64,000 nucleotides of DNA. Origin: Gavia stellata (Eukaryota; Chordata; Aves; Gaviiformes; Gaviidae). Below, one piece after another: positions 11,801 to 41,275 of this stretch. The notes under the pieces were generated by a model that was not told the DNA's origin, made no database searches, and worked only from the letters and a program-made list of their open reading frames with translations. Both the position numbers and the translations under genes were made by a program. The stretch is taken from positions 23,712,880 to 23,776,879 of the forward strand of contig NC_082603.1 in the NCBI RefSeq assembly GCF_030936135.1, given 5' to 3'. How positions within the stretch are numbered: position 1 is the first letter of the stretch; the number at the start of each line of letters is the position of its first letter.

Positions 11801-14075
11801 TTGCACTTCTTCAAGCTTTATGTTTTCTTAGTCCAAAATATAGATCTAATCTACAAACCTGCTATCTACTAGACTCACCCGTTTGCTGGTAAGAAGGAGA
11901 TAAGGCACCTCTGTGCTTGGAGAAGGAAAGGCAGAAGGAAGTAGTGCTTAGCACCGAGCTGGTTTGCATAGGCTGGAGAAATGTCTCCAGGCTCAACATC
12001 TTCTCACCCATCTACTTTGAAAGCGCCCCGTGACATCCTGACCTTCTCGGGGACCTGTGTCCTGGGCACATGCGAACAGCACAAAGCATCTGCTGTCTCA
12101 TGCAAAATCGAAGTGGGTCCCAGCAGCCACAAATCAGTATGCTCAACCACGGCTTTTTTTTCTCTCTAATTGATGCTTTCTGATTGTTCTGGCTCTAGCC
12201 AGGAGCTGCAGATGTCCCATGGGCCTCTAGGCAAGTGTACCCTCTGGAGCCTGGGTTTCTGTGTCCCAGCCCACTCCCTTCCCAGGCAATTCAAGCACCA
12301 GCAGCCATGCAGGGGAATAGCCCAGTGCGCAGCTCACACGGTGCGACGGGTCCCGGGCATGCAAGCCCGCAGTGGTTAGAGACTTCCTGGACACGTGCTG
12401 CCAGCTGGCAGCGTGCCCTGAGCCACATCCAAAGTGACCTCATGCTCCATCACAGCCGGGGAGTGACTCAGGAGGAGCTTGGCCTGACACTGTCAGGCAG
12501 TGTCTGGTTCAGGCACCCCCACACTATTGTCCTCCCTCTCCCCCCACCCCATGTTGGCTTGTCCCAGATGAAGCGGGATTTTGAGGCGTTTGCAGGTAGC
12601 AAAGGCAGCGCCATAAGGGGATGTGGTCTGTGGAGACTGAGACCAGGGAGAGCTGTGGGAGGAAAGATCCCTGGTGTGTGCAGAGCGGCCGTGCATGGAG
12701 GTCACAAATCATCCCCACCCGTGCGTAATGAGCCTGGAGTCCCAGCACTGTGCAGGGCACAAAAACAAGTGGAGTGTGTTTGGCGTGGGCTGACGGGCTC
12801 CTGGAGAGCCATTTCTAGCAGGCAGGGTGCTATGGCTGTTCCCCCACCTTGGAGAAGTGACACAGCTCTGACACAGGGGATCTGCATCAGTTCCTGTCCC
12901 CACCACCGGCTCCTGCGGTACTCTGAGCACTTTGTGTGCGTGTGCCTGTGATGGCCACGAGTGCATTGTCCTGTTTGGGAGGTGACCGGGGAGGCAGTTT
13001 GAGGGTCTCCAGGGTCTGCCCCATGTCTCAAGGGCTCAGCCATACCTGAGATGCTCCTGCACCACCCTCCCCAGCACCTCTCCTTGCTTTAGGTACCAGC
13101 TGTGCTGGAGGGTCCCTCTGGTGCTGTGGGACCAGCTGAAGCACTCACATGCCGGGCAGGAGGTTATGTGAGAGCAATGCAAGTGGTTTCCACTTTTAGT
13201 GTAAAACTGTACCCAGAGAAGCATTGAGGGTGGCCAGGACACTGGGGAGGTGATGAGCCTGGGAAGTTGGGCTGTGGGTTGAGACAAGATGCCATGCTAA
13301 GGAAAGCCCAGCTAAGCACAGCACCACGGAGCCTGCCTCCACCGTGCAGCCACCACTGTCCTTCCCCTGCTCCCCTCCAGTGGTGAAGTGCTTCAGGAAC
13401 CAGGAGGAGCAGAAAGAAGAGGATAATTGCAGGGTGACAGGTCCCAGCTGTTTGGGGGCTCTTTCCAGGGAAGTGCTGAGATCACTGGAGATGTAACCAT
13501 CACTTTTCTGTAGAGGATTTGGGAGGGGGGACTGCTGGTGGTGCAGGGGTAGAGACAGGGCTGAGGACATGCAGCAAGTGCAGCTCCCGCTCTTCCAGCT
13601 GGACTGGAAGGGTTAAGCCCCGGTCCTGACCCCCACCTCCTGCTGTCATTCTGGGCAGCAGAGCCAGTTGGTGACAAGAGGCTGATGCTGATGAGGGAGC
13701 ATGTGAAGCCAGAGCTGTGAATGGGGCTTTATCCCAGGAGGGACCTGCTTCTGCTCTGTCCCTGCCCTGCTGCCAGCACCAGCTGCAGGCAGAGTCCTGA
13801 GGGCAGAGATGTGCCAGTAGCCTCTGAGCGGGGCACACGGGGCTGGGGAGGCAGGAGACTCGCCCTTGGGGAAGGCTGAGGTCCCCCCGCAGTGTGTGGA
13901 GGTCTCCTGGGAAGACGTGCGTGGCTGATCTGTGCTCCAATGCACGGGGCTTTTGCGAGGGAGGCAGGGGAAGGTCTGCAGGCCAGCCTGGAGCAACCAA
14001 GGCCCAGGGTTTGGCAGGGGATTTTTTGGTATAGGGTCTCTGTTTAATGATATCTTCTCTTCTTGACTCTTTCAG
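8851..14075 (+). other. Probable TMEM125 5' intron or intergenic; no coding exon seen
   Basis: Mixed composition. It holds a CR1 fragment (listed separately) and an A17-like homopolymer near 10470. Several open frames of 60-240 codons in the GC-rich part after 12.2 kb have no domain, no splice-compatible structure and the composition of non-coding DNA, so none is called as a gene. Confidence 0.45.
11085..11352 (+). mobile_element. CR1 LINE, 5'-truncated 3' end
   Basis: A non-LTR retrotransposon fragment in sense orientation. Typical CR1 phrases appear in order: 'tttaaggaaaaatttattcatggtgagg', a 'tggaatgattccagaggggctgtgga' segment, 'ccttggcagtatccagcac', 'ggtggttggaccaggtgact' and the 3' terminus 'ctgtgattctaag'. 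Only the last 270 bases or so are kept, as in most CR1 copies. This element is the main support for a bird (or other sauropsid) source. Divergence looks moderate. Confidence 0.88.
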
Positions 14076-15050
14076 ATGAAAGACACAGGAAAGGAAGGAC
14101 GCAGCCCTGGTTGTTCCCTTATGGTGCTGCTCTGGGGATGCTCCACCATGACCTGCAGCCCTGCCTGGGTGGTGGGCTCAGCCCCAGCGCATGGACCGTA
14201 GCTCTCCAGGTGGCACTGCTGCAGAAAGGAGCTCCACCAGGCTCCAAAGAATGAGACAGAGGCATCCCCGCTTGAGAAATGCAGCTGCCTTCACAACCAC
14301 TGCTGCCTTGACCCTCCACTTTGCTGTAAGGGTGTAGATTCATCTGTGCAACCACCCCACCGTGCCCTCCCCACCCAGCCGCGCACCATGCCAGAGCTGG
14401 CAGAGCTGAGCAGCCCCCGCACCCCTGCGGACGCGGACCACATCCAGAGGAACATCTTGGAGGAGCATGTGGAGCTCTGGTGGTTCCAGGACCCCAAGAA
14501 GTCCATCCTGTGCTATGGGATGGCTGTGGTGCTGATCCTGGCCTGCGGGATCGGGGGCATCATCCTGCTGTATAGCACTAGCAGCCGGTCTGGGGAGTGG
14601 CGGCTGGCTGTGGGCACCACGCTCTGCCTCCTGGCCCTGCTCGTGCTGCTGAAGCAGCTGCTGAGCTCTGCAATCCAGGACATGAACTGCATCCGCAGCC
14701 GGGATCAGATCGAGCTCCTGAAGAGCGGGGGCTTCTCAGACTGCCTGGTGCTGCTACTCAGCGCCCTGGTGCTGGTGGTCTGCGGGGTCGTGCTCACCAT
14801 CCTTTCCACCACAACTATGCAGCTCAGCCCTGCACGGCCGCTGACCAGCATGTTCACCAGCGGGGTTGTCCTCCTGACTGCTGGCAGTGCCATCCTCCTC
14901 TGCCTGCTGCTCTACCTGCTCTGCACCTCCTGCCGCCAGGCTGCTCCTCGGAGCCTGGAGACTGGCGAGATCCGTGTCTTCACCATCTCCGGCCGCCTTG
15001 CTGCAAACAGGCGGCTTCCTCCCACCTCCAGCATGGCCAACCTGATCTGA
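14076..15050 (+). CDS. TMEM125: TMEM125, four-span membrane protein (terminal exon; CDS 14388-15050)
   Basis: A small membrane protein of unproven function, reported mainly in epithelia. The coding region is one exon, as in human. I chose ATG 14388 (gcgcaccATGc), giving 220 residues like the human protein of about 219; an in-frame ATG at 14346 would add 14 unconserved residues. The cytosolic start carries a conserved [12 protein letters not shown] segment. Four hydrophobic spans follow, at about residues 41-62, 72-94, 121-142 and 154-179. The invariant-looking loop [13 protein letters not shown] lies between spans 1 and 2, and [12 protein letters not shown] follows span 2. The tail ends SSMANLI, close to the human SSIASLI. 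A strong acceptor (tctttcag|atg) at 14075 implies a 5' UTR of 312 bases in this exon and at least one upstream non-coding exon. Confidence 0.95.
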
Positions 15051-17650
15051 CCCATGACACCCCTGCGTAAGCTTCACTGGATATGACCCATCAGCAGGGC
15101 TTGTGCCGGCCTTTGCCCAAGGAAAGGCAAGCGTTGCGGTGCGCCTGCGCTTCTTTTGGAGATGACCGGCATTTGCTTTGCCCCAGGCTGACGGCACAGC
15201 AGGGACTTGGGGTGCCTGCACGGGCTTTGTGACTCGGCGCATTAGGAGCACAGCGCTGGCCTGGTTGGCAACTTATCTCCGCAAAGCCTCCTGTGACAGC
15301 TGCTGCCTGCCCAGCTGTGACCCCTGTGACAGAGTTAAGGTGAGCCTGTCCTGTACCCCTGCGACCCCAGTACTTGCTTGGTTCCTGCAGTTCCCGGGGC
15401 TGTGTCGTGTGCTCTCCTGGCAGGAGAAGGTGCAACTGCAGATGGTGTAAAACCACCCTGTGCTCCGTGCAGAGCTGCCAGCTCAGACCGCTGCCTCAGC
15501 TGGCAGCAGTGCTTCATGCCTCTGAGCCCGTGGAGGTGGGAGCATGCTAAGCATACTGTGATGCCCTGTGTCGTGCATGCCCTCCCTCCCAGGCTGAGGG
15601 ACCCCTGAGAAAAGTAGAGCCTCTAGCAGCTGGTGAATGGCAAGAAATATTCTGCATGTCAGCAGGTGTGCAGCACAAGCGAAGGGAGCTCGGTGGGAGG
15701 TACAGCTGCAGGGGCTGCTCCCAAGAAAGCACCTGTGTGTCTGTGAAAGCAAGCGTGGGATTTGCGTGGGATTCTGTGTGCCAGAGCCCCAGCATGACTG
15801 GACCTTGTATGAAATGCTGTTTGTATTTGCAATGCCACGATCTGTTCCAATATTACCTTTCTGCAGCTCCCCCATCCTCTGTGGTTTATCAAAGGGGTGA
15901 TCAAAGGGTGTTGGTGTCAGGGCCCTGGTGGGTTATCAGTGCTGAACGCTGTGTTGGGGCTCTGTTGTCACGCCAGTGTGCTCCAGCCACACGAGCCACA
16001 AACAGCAAGGTGCAGCCGTTGGGGGATGGTGATGGGATGCCCGAATCCCAGGGTTGGGACTGCTGCCCTGCAAGGGCGGCGCGAGGGGGTAGTGCTGTCG
16101 CCCTCTGACAGGAGTTTCCCAAGCAGAGGTACCTCTGCTGCTGCGGGAGCGCTGCAGCTCATCCCAGTCCCTCTGTGTTCCCACGCTGTTTCTATCTCTC
16201 AAGTGCTGCAGCTGCTGCAGGGCAGAAAAGCTCTTCTGCTACCACTGGGGCCTTACCTGGAGCTTTTTTGGTGTTTTATCTCTACAAGGTGTCTACCACT
16301 GAGGTGCCTTTCCCCGAGGCAGACTAACAACTCACCCCTGGCAGCTTTTCCTGTGACTTGAGGCTAATTTACCTGTCAAAATTCTCATTTCCTCCATAGA
16401 CCCATGAACCATTTCCCTGCCCCTTCCATAGACACAGATCCTAACCTCCTAGCAAAGCTGCCTCTGCGCAACCTTCTCTTCATCCTCCTGTCTGCTCCCA
16501 TCTCCTCCTCACTTGAGCTGCTCTGCCCCAGCTGTTATTTTTGCTCATTATTTTCTAAGTCCCCTCTGTAATGGAACAAGACTGAGCTATTCTTTCTTGC
16601 TGTCTGGTAACAGATTTATTTGGAAAAGGATGATAGCTCATTCCCTCAGTAGCAGCACAACCACTGCCCGTGTTACGCTCGGAAGCAGTGTCAGAGTTTA
16701 GCATCAGTGAACTCCACCAGGTATACACTGGACAATGAGGACTTCATCCCTTTGCAGCTCCAGACCACACCATCCCCCATGCACTCAGATCACATGAGGG
16801 CACTTCGGTATTCATCTGCTCCTGCCCTGCTCCTGCTGGTTTTCCTTCCCCCCAAAGCCTTGGATTATTTTCCCAAAAGTACGGGAACACCATTTTGGCT
16901 TTTCTTTTCTGGATCTCTGTTATTTCTACATTTTCCTCTGCCACTTTCACATCATCTATAGATTTTATTAAACTGCTGTTTCCTCTTCTCTCTGCATCAC
17001 TTCTCTTGATCTGCCCAAGAGTTCAGAGGGTGTTACTAAGCTCAGGTCCTTCTGTGCTACATCCTCTGCAATGCAAAGTGTTGTCCTTCCCCTCCAGGCT
17101 GTTTGACCCCAGGTCCAGCCGGGACCCCTGTGCATACACAGGGAGGGACAGGCCAGAACTGGCCAGTTTTGCACCATCACCATTGCTGCTCTGCACGTCT
17201 GTGTCCGTGCATGTGCAGTTATGCCAAGCTGCACTGCCTCTGCCTGCATCAGTGCTTTAGCCATTACTCCCAGCTCCCCCAACCTGCAGGTGTGGACAGG
17301 CCACAGCTGCCTGCACACCAGCTGCTTTGCACCTCTGGACATTTCTGTGAAGATGCGTGACTGTGCCCAGCTCGCAGCTCCACGCTGCCTGCATATCAAT
17401 GTGAATCCTCCCCTCCATAGCCCCTTCAAAATGTGCCCCAAGTGCCCATGAACTGTGTCAGAAAAGGACGCTCGTGGGCCACGTCAGCAAGCTGAGGAAA
17501 TAAGGGCTGAGAACAGGCTGTGCCCAGAGATGGGCAGCCTGCGCAGCCCCAGTCACTGACTCACCTCCTGCAGCAGCAGTGCTGGTTTGTTCCTTTCTTG
17601 GTTCCTGTGTTGTGCGTGGAAATACATAATAAAGTGTTGCAGAAGTTGAC
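15051..17650 (+). other. TMEM125: TMEM125 3' UTR (probable) up to AATAAA at 17628-17633
   Basis: No coding signal was found. An AATAAA at 17628-17633 followed by GT-rich sequence (gtgttgcag, tgtgttgaagg) is the best polyadenylation site; an ATTAAA near 16968 could end a shorter transcript. The extent of the UTR is inferred. Confidence 0.4.
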
Positions 17651-19815
17651 TGTGTTGAAGGCTGATGCTTGAGCGTTGGCCTCTCTGCAGAGCGGGAGGT
17701 GGCAGGGCTGTGCAGAGCTGGCCTCTGCTCAGGCTGAGCTCAGGGCAGAAATCATGACAGCCCAGGTCTCTCCTGCGGCTGTGGTTGCAGCTCATCTGCT
17801 AGTGTGGCACCGCCACCACCGCCCCCAAACACATGTAGTTATTTCCTGATACACAACTCCCACCTCCAGATGCACGTGCATCTCCCTCTGCTTAAGGACC
17901 TAGACATAGCCGGTCCCCCTTACCACCACTCTGTGAACCTAAGATCTTGCCGTGCCCCTGAAAGGAGCTCACGGAACACATGCAAAGCCTCCTGAGTATG
18001 TCGGTGCCAGCTGGTTTGTTTACAGAGAAGCTGTTCTGCCCTGCGGTAGGGCCAAGCCTCGAGCCTTGCGGCGGCAGCTGCTCCCTACAGCGAGCCTGGA
18101 ACCAGTCTGCCTGCATACCTGCTACTGCTCCCATCTGCCAGCCTCAGCCGCGATCCTTCTGCAGCTTCCTGGGGGGACACCCTTGAGAAGGGTCCTCCTT
18201 TTCTGCTCTGCCCCCCTTGTATTCCCAGCTCTGCATGCCACATGCATTTCCCTCCACGCCAGCTGCCAGGCTCCCGGCTGCTTGCACTGGAGCTGCTGGG
18301 AGAGGGGGCAGAGGGGCTGCCGTGGGACCGGGACCCTCTGCACACCCGAAAACCAGCCACATCTGCTCTGTTAAAGAATAAACAGGTGGGCCTCCCAGCA
18401 GGGTCAAAGTAGACAAGCAGCCCGCCACTAGGTACTGAGGGATGAGACCGAATGAGATCCTGGATAAATAAGCCTGGGAAGCAGTTTTTTTGACATAGCT
18501 GAGACCAAAAGTAAAATACTGCATCTAGCATGAATTCATGTGATAAAAAGCTTATTGACAAATATCCTCCAACAGGTAACTGTATTTTCCCAGCCTTCAG
18601 ATTTAAGTCTCCTATCTCACCTGAAAGACGTTAGAAACTTCCAAAAATTACAGCTTATATTGTATTTTCACAGGTAGTAAAGGGCTGTTAAGGTGAGCAT
18701 AGAAGGCAAAACAAGAGGCAGTGGCTGCAAAACTAAAGCCAGGACAAGCTCAGTTTAGAAATACCTCATTTAAGAGAGAAAACTGACTGACCACTGAAAC
18801 AAGCCAGCAGGTTTTCCTCCTCCTCCTGGCTTCAAACAGCACATTCCCTCTCTGGAAGGTGCTTTAAGTCACTGGCCTGTATCACCCATCCAATGCCTGA
18901 GCCAGTCATCCCCTTTGGTTTACATTCTCTGACGTGTATTATTTACTTTTGTATACACTGTGGTCTATAAATATCTTAATGAGTAGAGCAGTAGAAAGGC
19001 AGTTCACAGCGAAATAGAGGTTTGAAGGAGATGGGGGAATTAGCCGTGTGTCAGGGCTGCAAGAAATGCCGTCCCTGTGATAATGTTTCATGCTCCGGAG
19101 CGTGATGGAGAGATTCCCAGGCGATCAGGGATGGTAATGACTGGGCTGTGCCCTGGGAAATCTTCCTGGCCGGATGGTACCAGCCTTGTGAATCACTTAC
19201 TAAGGGTGAATGCTGCTGCTGCTCCCTGCTTTTAACTCCAGCGTGACCCACGCGGGCACAACCAGCTACAGCAGAAACAACTTGCAGTGACCTGTGTCTC
19301 CTGTGCTGTTTATCATACCACAAAGATGACAGGAATGCAAAAATTATAATGTTTGTACAACTCCACGGTTAGAGATACAGACGGGACTCTGTAATGGATG
19401 CCGAGGGACAGGGCTGTCTCGCCCCAGCGCACGTGCCTGCCTGATGCTGCAACCAGCGCCACCAACAAGTTTGCTCAGCTCTGCAGAGCTGACATGGGAA
19501 AGGCAAGTGCCTTTTTAGCTGGTCTTGTTGGAGAGGGAAGAGAGAAAAGAGAGAAGCGACATGGCAGGAAGCAACGCTGGAGAGATGTGCACAGAAATCC
19601 TGCGACGATGCACCAGGGCTGCCTGCACCATATCAGATTAACAGATTTGTTTGCACAAGAGCACTCGTTGTGCCACAGACCTGTTCTGTCACTGCCACAG
19701 TTAACGAGGAATGTATTTATGGTTCTTGAAAACGCATGCAAAAAAAGCCACACCCTGGCTGGGGGTCTCCTCCCAGCACCACCACTGGGAAAGCCCCAAC
19801 AAAACATCACAAGCA
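17651..19815. other. Intergenic between the convergent TMEM125 and TEMP genes
   Basis: No recognisable exon or repeat was seen. The sequence is moderately GC-rich with an AT-richer stretch at about 18.55-19.0 kb. Confidence 0.5.
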
Positions 19816-19835
19816 GGGGCAGGGTTATATCAATT

Positions 19836-19841
19836 TTTAAT
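19836..19841 (-). terminator. Possible TEMP poly(A) signal ATTAAA
   Basis: On the minus strand an ATTAAA variant lies about 410 bases after the TEMP stop codon. No closer AATAAA was seen. The 3' UTR would be 19.82-20.247 kb. Confidence 0.4.
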
Positions 19842-20247
19842 CGCACCCCGCAGTGACAACGCATTGGGGGACAAAGCAGGGCTGGGTCTGTCACTGTGGG
19901 GCAGTGGGGCCAGTGCCCAACAGCCCGCAGGGCAGGCTCCTCTTTCCACCCCACCAGGCTGCCCAGATGTGATCAGTGCCATCTCTTTCATCCTCAGTAT
20001 CTGAGCAGGGCCAGGAGAGCAGCAGCAGGTCCAGTGTCCCCGTGCCGGTGCAGCCCCACTGGTATCACACTGGGCCACCATGGGGCCGGCTGCCTTCTCC
20101 AGCCCACCCCTTCTCCCGCTCCTCTCTGCTCCTTTCCTCCTGCCCCCACGTGTGGCCAAAAGCCAAGGGTAGGCGGGAAGAGGCAGGAAGGGGATGGAGA
20201 TGGGGGAGACAGCGAGGGGCTGCAACAGTGGTGGCTGGGCTGCAGAC

Positions 20248-24345
<4,098 letters not shown>

Positions 24346-27300
24346 TTGGCTCCAGGAAACCGCCGGGCAGGAAAACAAGTCTCAGGGAAAGCTGGGAAGC
24401 CGGCGGAGCCTGCCGTGCCGGGCGAGGTGTGGCCGCGGCTGCACGGCCCGGGGCCCCTGCCGAGCTCCCGTGCCCCAGCTGCGCGCCCCGCAGACCACCA
24501 GCACCCGGGAGCCCACCCGGCTGCCGCCACGGCCCCGCTCCCTCCTGACGGCTGCGCGCGGGTGAAAGGTGGCAGCACCGGTTACACATTAACGGCCGCG
24601 CCCCGCCACCTCCCACCGCTGCCTCCTGTGACCGGGAACCGGGGCCAGCATTTGCATGGTGGACCGTGGGGTGCCGTGGGGGCTGCCTCGGTGGGAGCGG
24701 AGCACCGGGAGGTGCTGAGGGGCCAGAGGAGGAGGGGGGCACCTCTGTGGTATCCTCCCCGATACGGCCGTGCTTGAAGAGCGCAGCCTGAGCCTGGCCC
24801 CGGTGCTGCGCCGGCCACGGTGCCCCGGCTCCACGCACCCACGGCAAGAGCATGCAGCAAACCCCTGCTGAAGAAGCTGGGGCTGAGGCAGCGGGAAAGT
24901 TTCCTACAGGAAAATAAAAGCCGTATTGGGATTCAGGCGGAAAGGTGTTTAAAACATGCAGCGAACGGGCAGGTCCCTGGGCCCGGCAGTGGCTCAACGG
25001 TGTTGGCTTTCCAGCGTCAGGGAGTCACTGATAAAAATGTGAGATCCCTGAGCAGCATCCAAGGCTCCTCTGAAAGTGCCCCACCGCCTCCAGCACCCTT
25101 GCACAGACCTGCCCGCTCATCAATAGCGCTCCCTGCCAGCCCTGCCATAAAGTCAGTGAAAATCTGGGAAATCATGTCAAAGCAGCATCTTGCGGGTGTC
25201 TGCAGGCACACGGTTGCGTAGTACGTGCTCCCGTGCCCACAGGTGCCGGGGTGGGTGAGCGGGCAAGGGCTGGCAGAGCCACAAACCCAGGCAGGGGAGG
25301 TGCTGGCAGCGCCCGCTCCCGGCTTTGCCTCTACAGCAGAAGGGAGCCCCGAGCTCTCTTCCCTGCTCCCTGCTCCTCATTCCTGCTCCCACTCAGCAGC
25401 AGGAAGCTGCCTGCCAACAGTGCTGCGGCTCTGCAGTTTCCACCCCAGCAGTGGCCGGGACAGGGCGGCCCCGTTTCCCCCAGCTGCCAAGGGGCTCCTC
25501 CACGGCCGCGCGTCCCACCCTTTCCTCAGGGAAAGGGCTTCCCAGCAGCCCATCCTTGATCCTGCAAGCATGTGGTGGACACCAACGCAGCCAGGCAGCT
25601 GCCTGCTCCCGAGCTTCCCGGCCGATGCGACCAGGCGAGCTGGGGATGCTCGGCCACCCTGGTCCTGGGCTGCTCTTAGACCTGGCAGGAGCAGCCCCTA
25701 ACCTGGCCTTGCAGGGCCTCCCCACGACTCACCATGCACGTAAAACAAAACAAACAGCTAGAAGACAAGGCTAGTAAATGTTGCTGAGGCAGCCCAGTCT
25801 GTCGGTGGATTCGCAGGGCGTTTGCGTTTCCTATCAGGAAACGTATTGGTGCATTATGGTTTCTGGCATGCGGTGCCGTGCATTAGAATGTGCAAATGAT
25901 AACAAAAAGGGGTATTTTTGTCACTCGTTTTTTTTAGCCTGTCGTGATTCAGCAAAGAAGTTGAGGTCTGTGAATTCAGCAGAAATTCAGGTGCTTTCAG
26001 TGTGCTGTGGGTTGGGCAGCTGGAGCTTTTCGTATTACAGGAGAACAAGTGTGGCGAGCTGCTTTGGCTGGGCTCGGCTGCACACAGCTCCCTGGTTCCT
26101 CCTCTGGAGATGCATACGGTTAAACTGGAGCTGTAGGGTCCTGATTGGGTCTCCCCACAAAACCTTCCAGAGAGGTTTCCTACCCCACCTCCAACCCAAG
26201 GCATCTGCACAGATAAACACCTCTTATCCAGGTGTTCCTAGAAAAAATGCAAGGGGACAACTCAGCTTGGGCCAGATCCCTCAGTGGATCCCTGAGATCT
26301 CCTGGGTATCACCTGGTGTGGAAAGCTGACCCCAAATGGCTCCCATTCCCCAAAAGAGCAAAGTAATGCCCTGGTTCCTCTCTGGCAGTAAAAGAAGTCA
26401 TGCTGTCCTCCATGGAGGAGCATGCTGCAGGGTCTGCGGTTGCAAAGCCTTCCCGTAAGTGTGTTTGTTCTATGTAAATAATCCTGTCGTCAAACGTATC
26501 CTCGTGTCAGAGGACATTTCACAGAGTGCATCACAACTCATGGCTCTGTGTGCTGCTAGGGGAGCACAGAACAAGTTGCTTCCCCAGATGCAGCATGTGT
26601 AAGCACATGGTGGCACGATGGCAATTATGGTTCTGAGTGTGACTGGCCTCTACAGCCGGTGAACTAGGGGAAGGAGCGATTTATTTATCTATTTGTGCCT
26701 CTGTCCCCTTCCTGCAGCTGTACTGAGTACACGGGTGAGTCCCTGACCCAACGTGCTTACAAATGAGCTTGGGGTTGGCCAGGCAAATGGGGATGTGGGG
26801 CTCCCCAGGAGGGCACCAAGGGCAGGAGGGACCAGCCTAGGCTGCCCAGCCCCTGCGCGTCCTGCTTCGGGATGGCCTCGTGCTCCACATTTACATTATG
26901 GTTGTGCCTCGGGTGCCCTTGGGGTCTCCCACAAACAGAGCTCGGTGCCTATGCACAGCCCACAGCAAAGCACCATGCTTAGTTTTCCAGGCAAACAGGG
27001 GCAGCTGCATCTGGTGTCCATCTTTTTTGGCACCTCTCCATCCCTCCTGCCGCAGGGTGGCCGGGTGGCTGTGCTGGGGGAGCCCCTGCCCGCTGCCATC
27101 CCTCTCTCAGCACACCATGGGCACCGTGCGGCCCCAGAGCACGCTGTAAATAGTCGGAAGCCATGAATGGATTTCCCCTTCCTCTCCATGTGTGCTTTAG
27201 ATTTTTGGCCGGATACGGCATAGGCTCGGGACACACCAAAACATGAGGCTCGCTCCCTGGCAGCCTTGGCTTTCACGTGGGAACAGCTCAGTTTGTGAAG

Positions 27301-28506
27301 CAGCGTGAGGTTTGGTGGGTGAAGCTTACCGTAATATCCTGGGGAATGCCTTTCGTTTGCAAGGCAAAGAGTCCGGAGCCTGCCGGGGCAGCCTCACGGG
27401 AGGGCTGGGTGTGGGACCCCCTGGGGTTGGGGGGGCAGCGGGGCCATGCAGTGCTCTGCCGGTGCCAGTGCCCATGCCAGCGCTGTGCATGGGAAAGCAT
27501 TCAGGGAAAGCCAGGCTTTCTGCTGCTTTCCGCTTCGTCCCAGACATGTTTACTACAATATGGAGGGGTTTTTCCCTCGGCAGCAGGCATTGTCCCATGC
27601 AGGCTGGCTGGCTTTTCGTTGCCCTGCCTATGCTCCCACTGAGCCCCTTTCAACTTGGACAGCGGCCCCATGATGGACTGCTGCAGGCATGAGTCAGACC
27701 CTGGCACAACACCAAGCCCAGGTGGGGCCATGCCTTGATGCCCCAACTTGTGGCAGCAGGAGGCCGAGGTGTCACAAGGTGTGTACGGCCTCAGCATCAC
27801 CACACACCTCTCACCAGGGTAGAGTCTGTGTGGGGCAGCTCCTGCCGGCTCCTGGAGTCAGGGCTGTCTCCAAACAATGGGTGGAGAGCAGGAAACGCTG
27901 CATGGGAAACAGGATTTGGCTCCGCCGCCGCCGCCAGCCACGGCCCCTTGGCCCCTTTCCTTTCCCTGCTCCAGAGAGCCCTTCCCACAGCTGCTGGCCG
28001 CAGGGCTGCGCCAAGGGGACGGGGATGCTGCCGCCTGGGCAGGCTGGGGCATGAGACCCCCTCCACAGCGGGCGAGGAGGGGGGTCAGGACACCTCCTGG
28101 CCAGTCTGGAGGCTCAGCATGGCTTGGGGAGCCCTGAGCACGCAGCTCTAGCCCTGGAGGGGTGAGCGCCTGCTCCCTGGGAGAGCTGCCACCGGGCAGG
28201 GGACCTCAGTGGCCTCTTCACCACCAAACCCCACTCCTGAGCAGCCAGGTGGCCACCAAGCAAGCGGAGACGGGGGCACCTTCCTTGCTGTGCCCAGGCT
28301 ATGTGCCAGAGGAGGCGGTCCCAGCTCCCCCAGACTCTGAGCAGCAGGGCGGAGACGAGATGGGGGGCACGGGCAGGTAGCAGGGGTCCTGAGCCACCGC
28401 TCACGTGGAGCCTCTAGGTAGCTGCGGCCTCCGGCTCCGACCCCCGTGGCTGGGACATGCCGGGGATTTTCTGACCTGTGCCAGATTTGAGACACGCTCC
28501 AAGGAC
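24346..28506. promoter_or_regulatory. Shared upstream interval between divergent TEMP (-) and TIE1 (+)
   Basis: The two start codons are 4.16 kb apart and point away from each other. The first 500 bases beside TEMP are very GC- and CpG-rich, consistent with a promoter. No TATA box is evident in front of TIE1, which fits what is known of mammalian TIE1. Numerous GGAA ETS-type cores occur but are not diagnostic. No exon was recognised. Confidence 0.5.
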
Positions 28507-40707
<12,201 letters not shown>

Positions 40708-41275
40708 GGCGGCGTGCTGGGACAGTGCTGTGGGGACGAGGGGCTGCCCGTCCCCCGCCGGGCCTGAGTGGCCGAACGCCAGTGCCCCTTTCCGAGAGCG
40801 CCTTCCCCGCAGCAGGACTGTGCCATCCCCTACCTGGCTGACAACCCAGCATGTGCTGGCTACGCTGGCACATTACCAGCCACCAACATGGCCCCACGCT
40901 GCTGGGGGACGTGCTGGGATGGCCCCCAAGGACAAGTGCCAGCAGGGTGTTTGCAGCAGAGCAGGCAGGAGAGTGGCTCTCTCAGGAGCCAGGGTACTGC
41001 CACCTGAGCCCACGGACACAAAAGCCCAAATTTTGGGACGAGAGGTGAAGCAGCGACCTGGCAGCTGCCTGCCCTGCAGGTCTCGGCATGTGCTGGGGCT
41101 GAAGTGGTGCCAGCAGGGCTGCAAGCATCGCTGGCGGCATGGGACAGGGTCACCCCGGTGGGTGCGAAGGGACAAGGGACAGCCTTGGCTGTGCACAGCC
41201 TCCAGCTCTGTGGTAACCCTTTGGAGGTGCCAGCTCTGCCTTACGGACAATAAACATAGTGCAACAGGCAACCAG
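40708..41275 (+). other. TIE1: TIE1 3' UTR with AATAAA at 41249-41254
   Basis: The canonical AATAAA (gacAATAAAcatag) lies 542 bases after the stop, in GC-rich sequence. The UTR end is inferred to be about 20 bases downstream. Confidence 0.7.

Noticed and set aside
12235-12951. A 238-codon open frame on the plus strand upstream of TMEM125
   Set aside because: Low-information composition, no recognisable domain, no conserved neighbour or promoter. Treated as chance.
14346-14387. In-frame upstream ATG that would add 14 residues to TMEM125
   Set aside because: The extra residues are not conserved with human TMEM125, and ATG 14388 has a better context and gives the family length.
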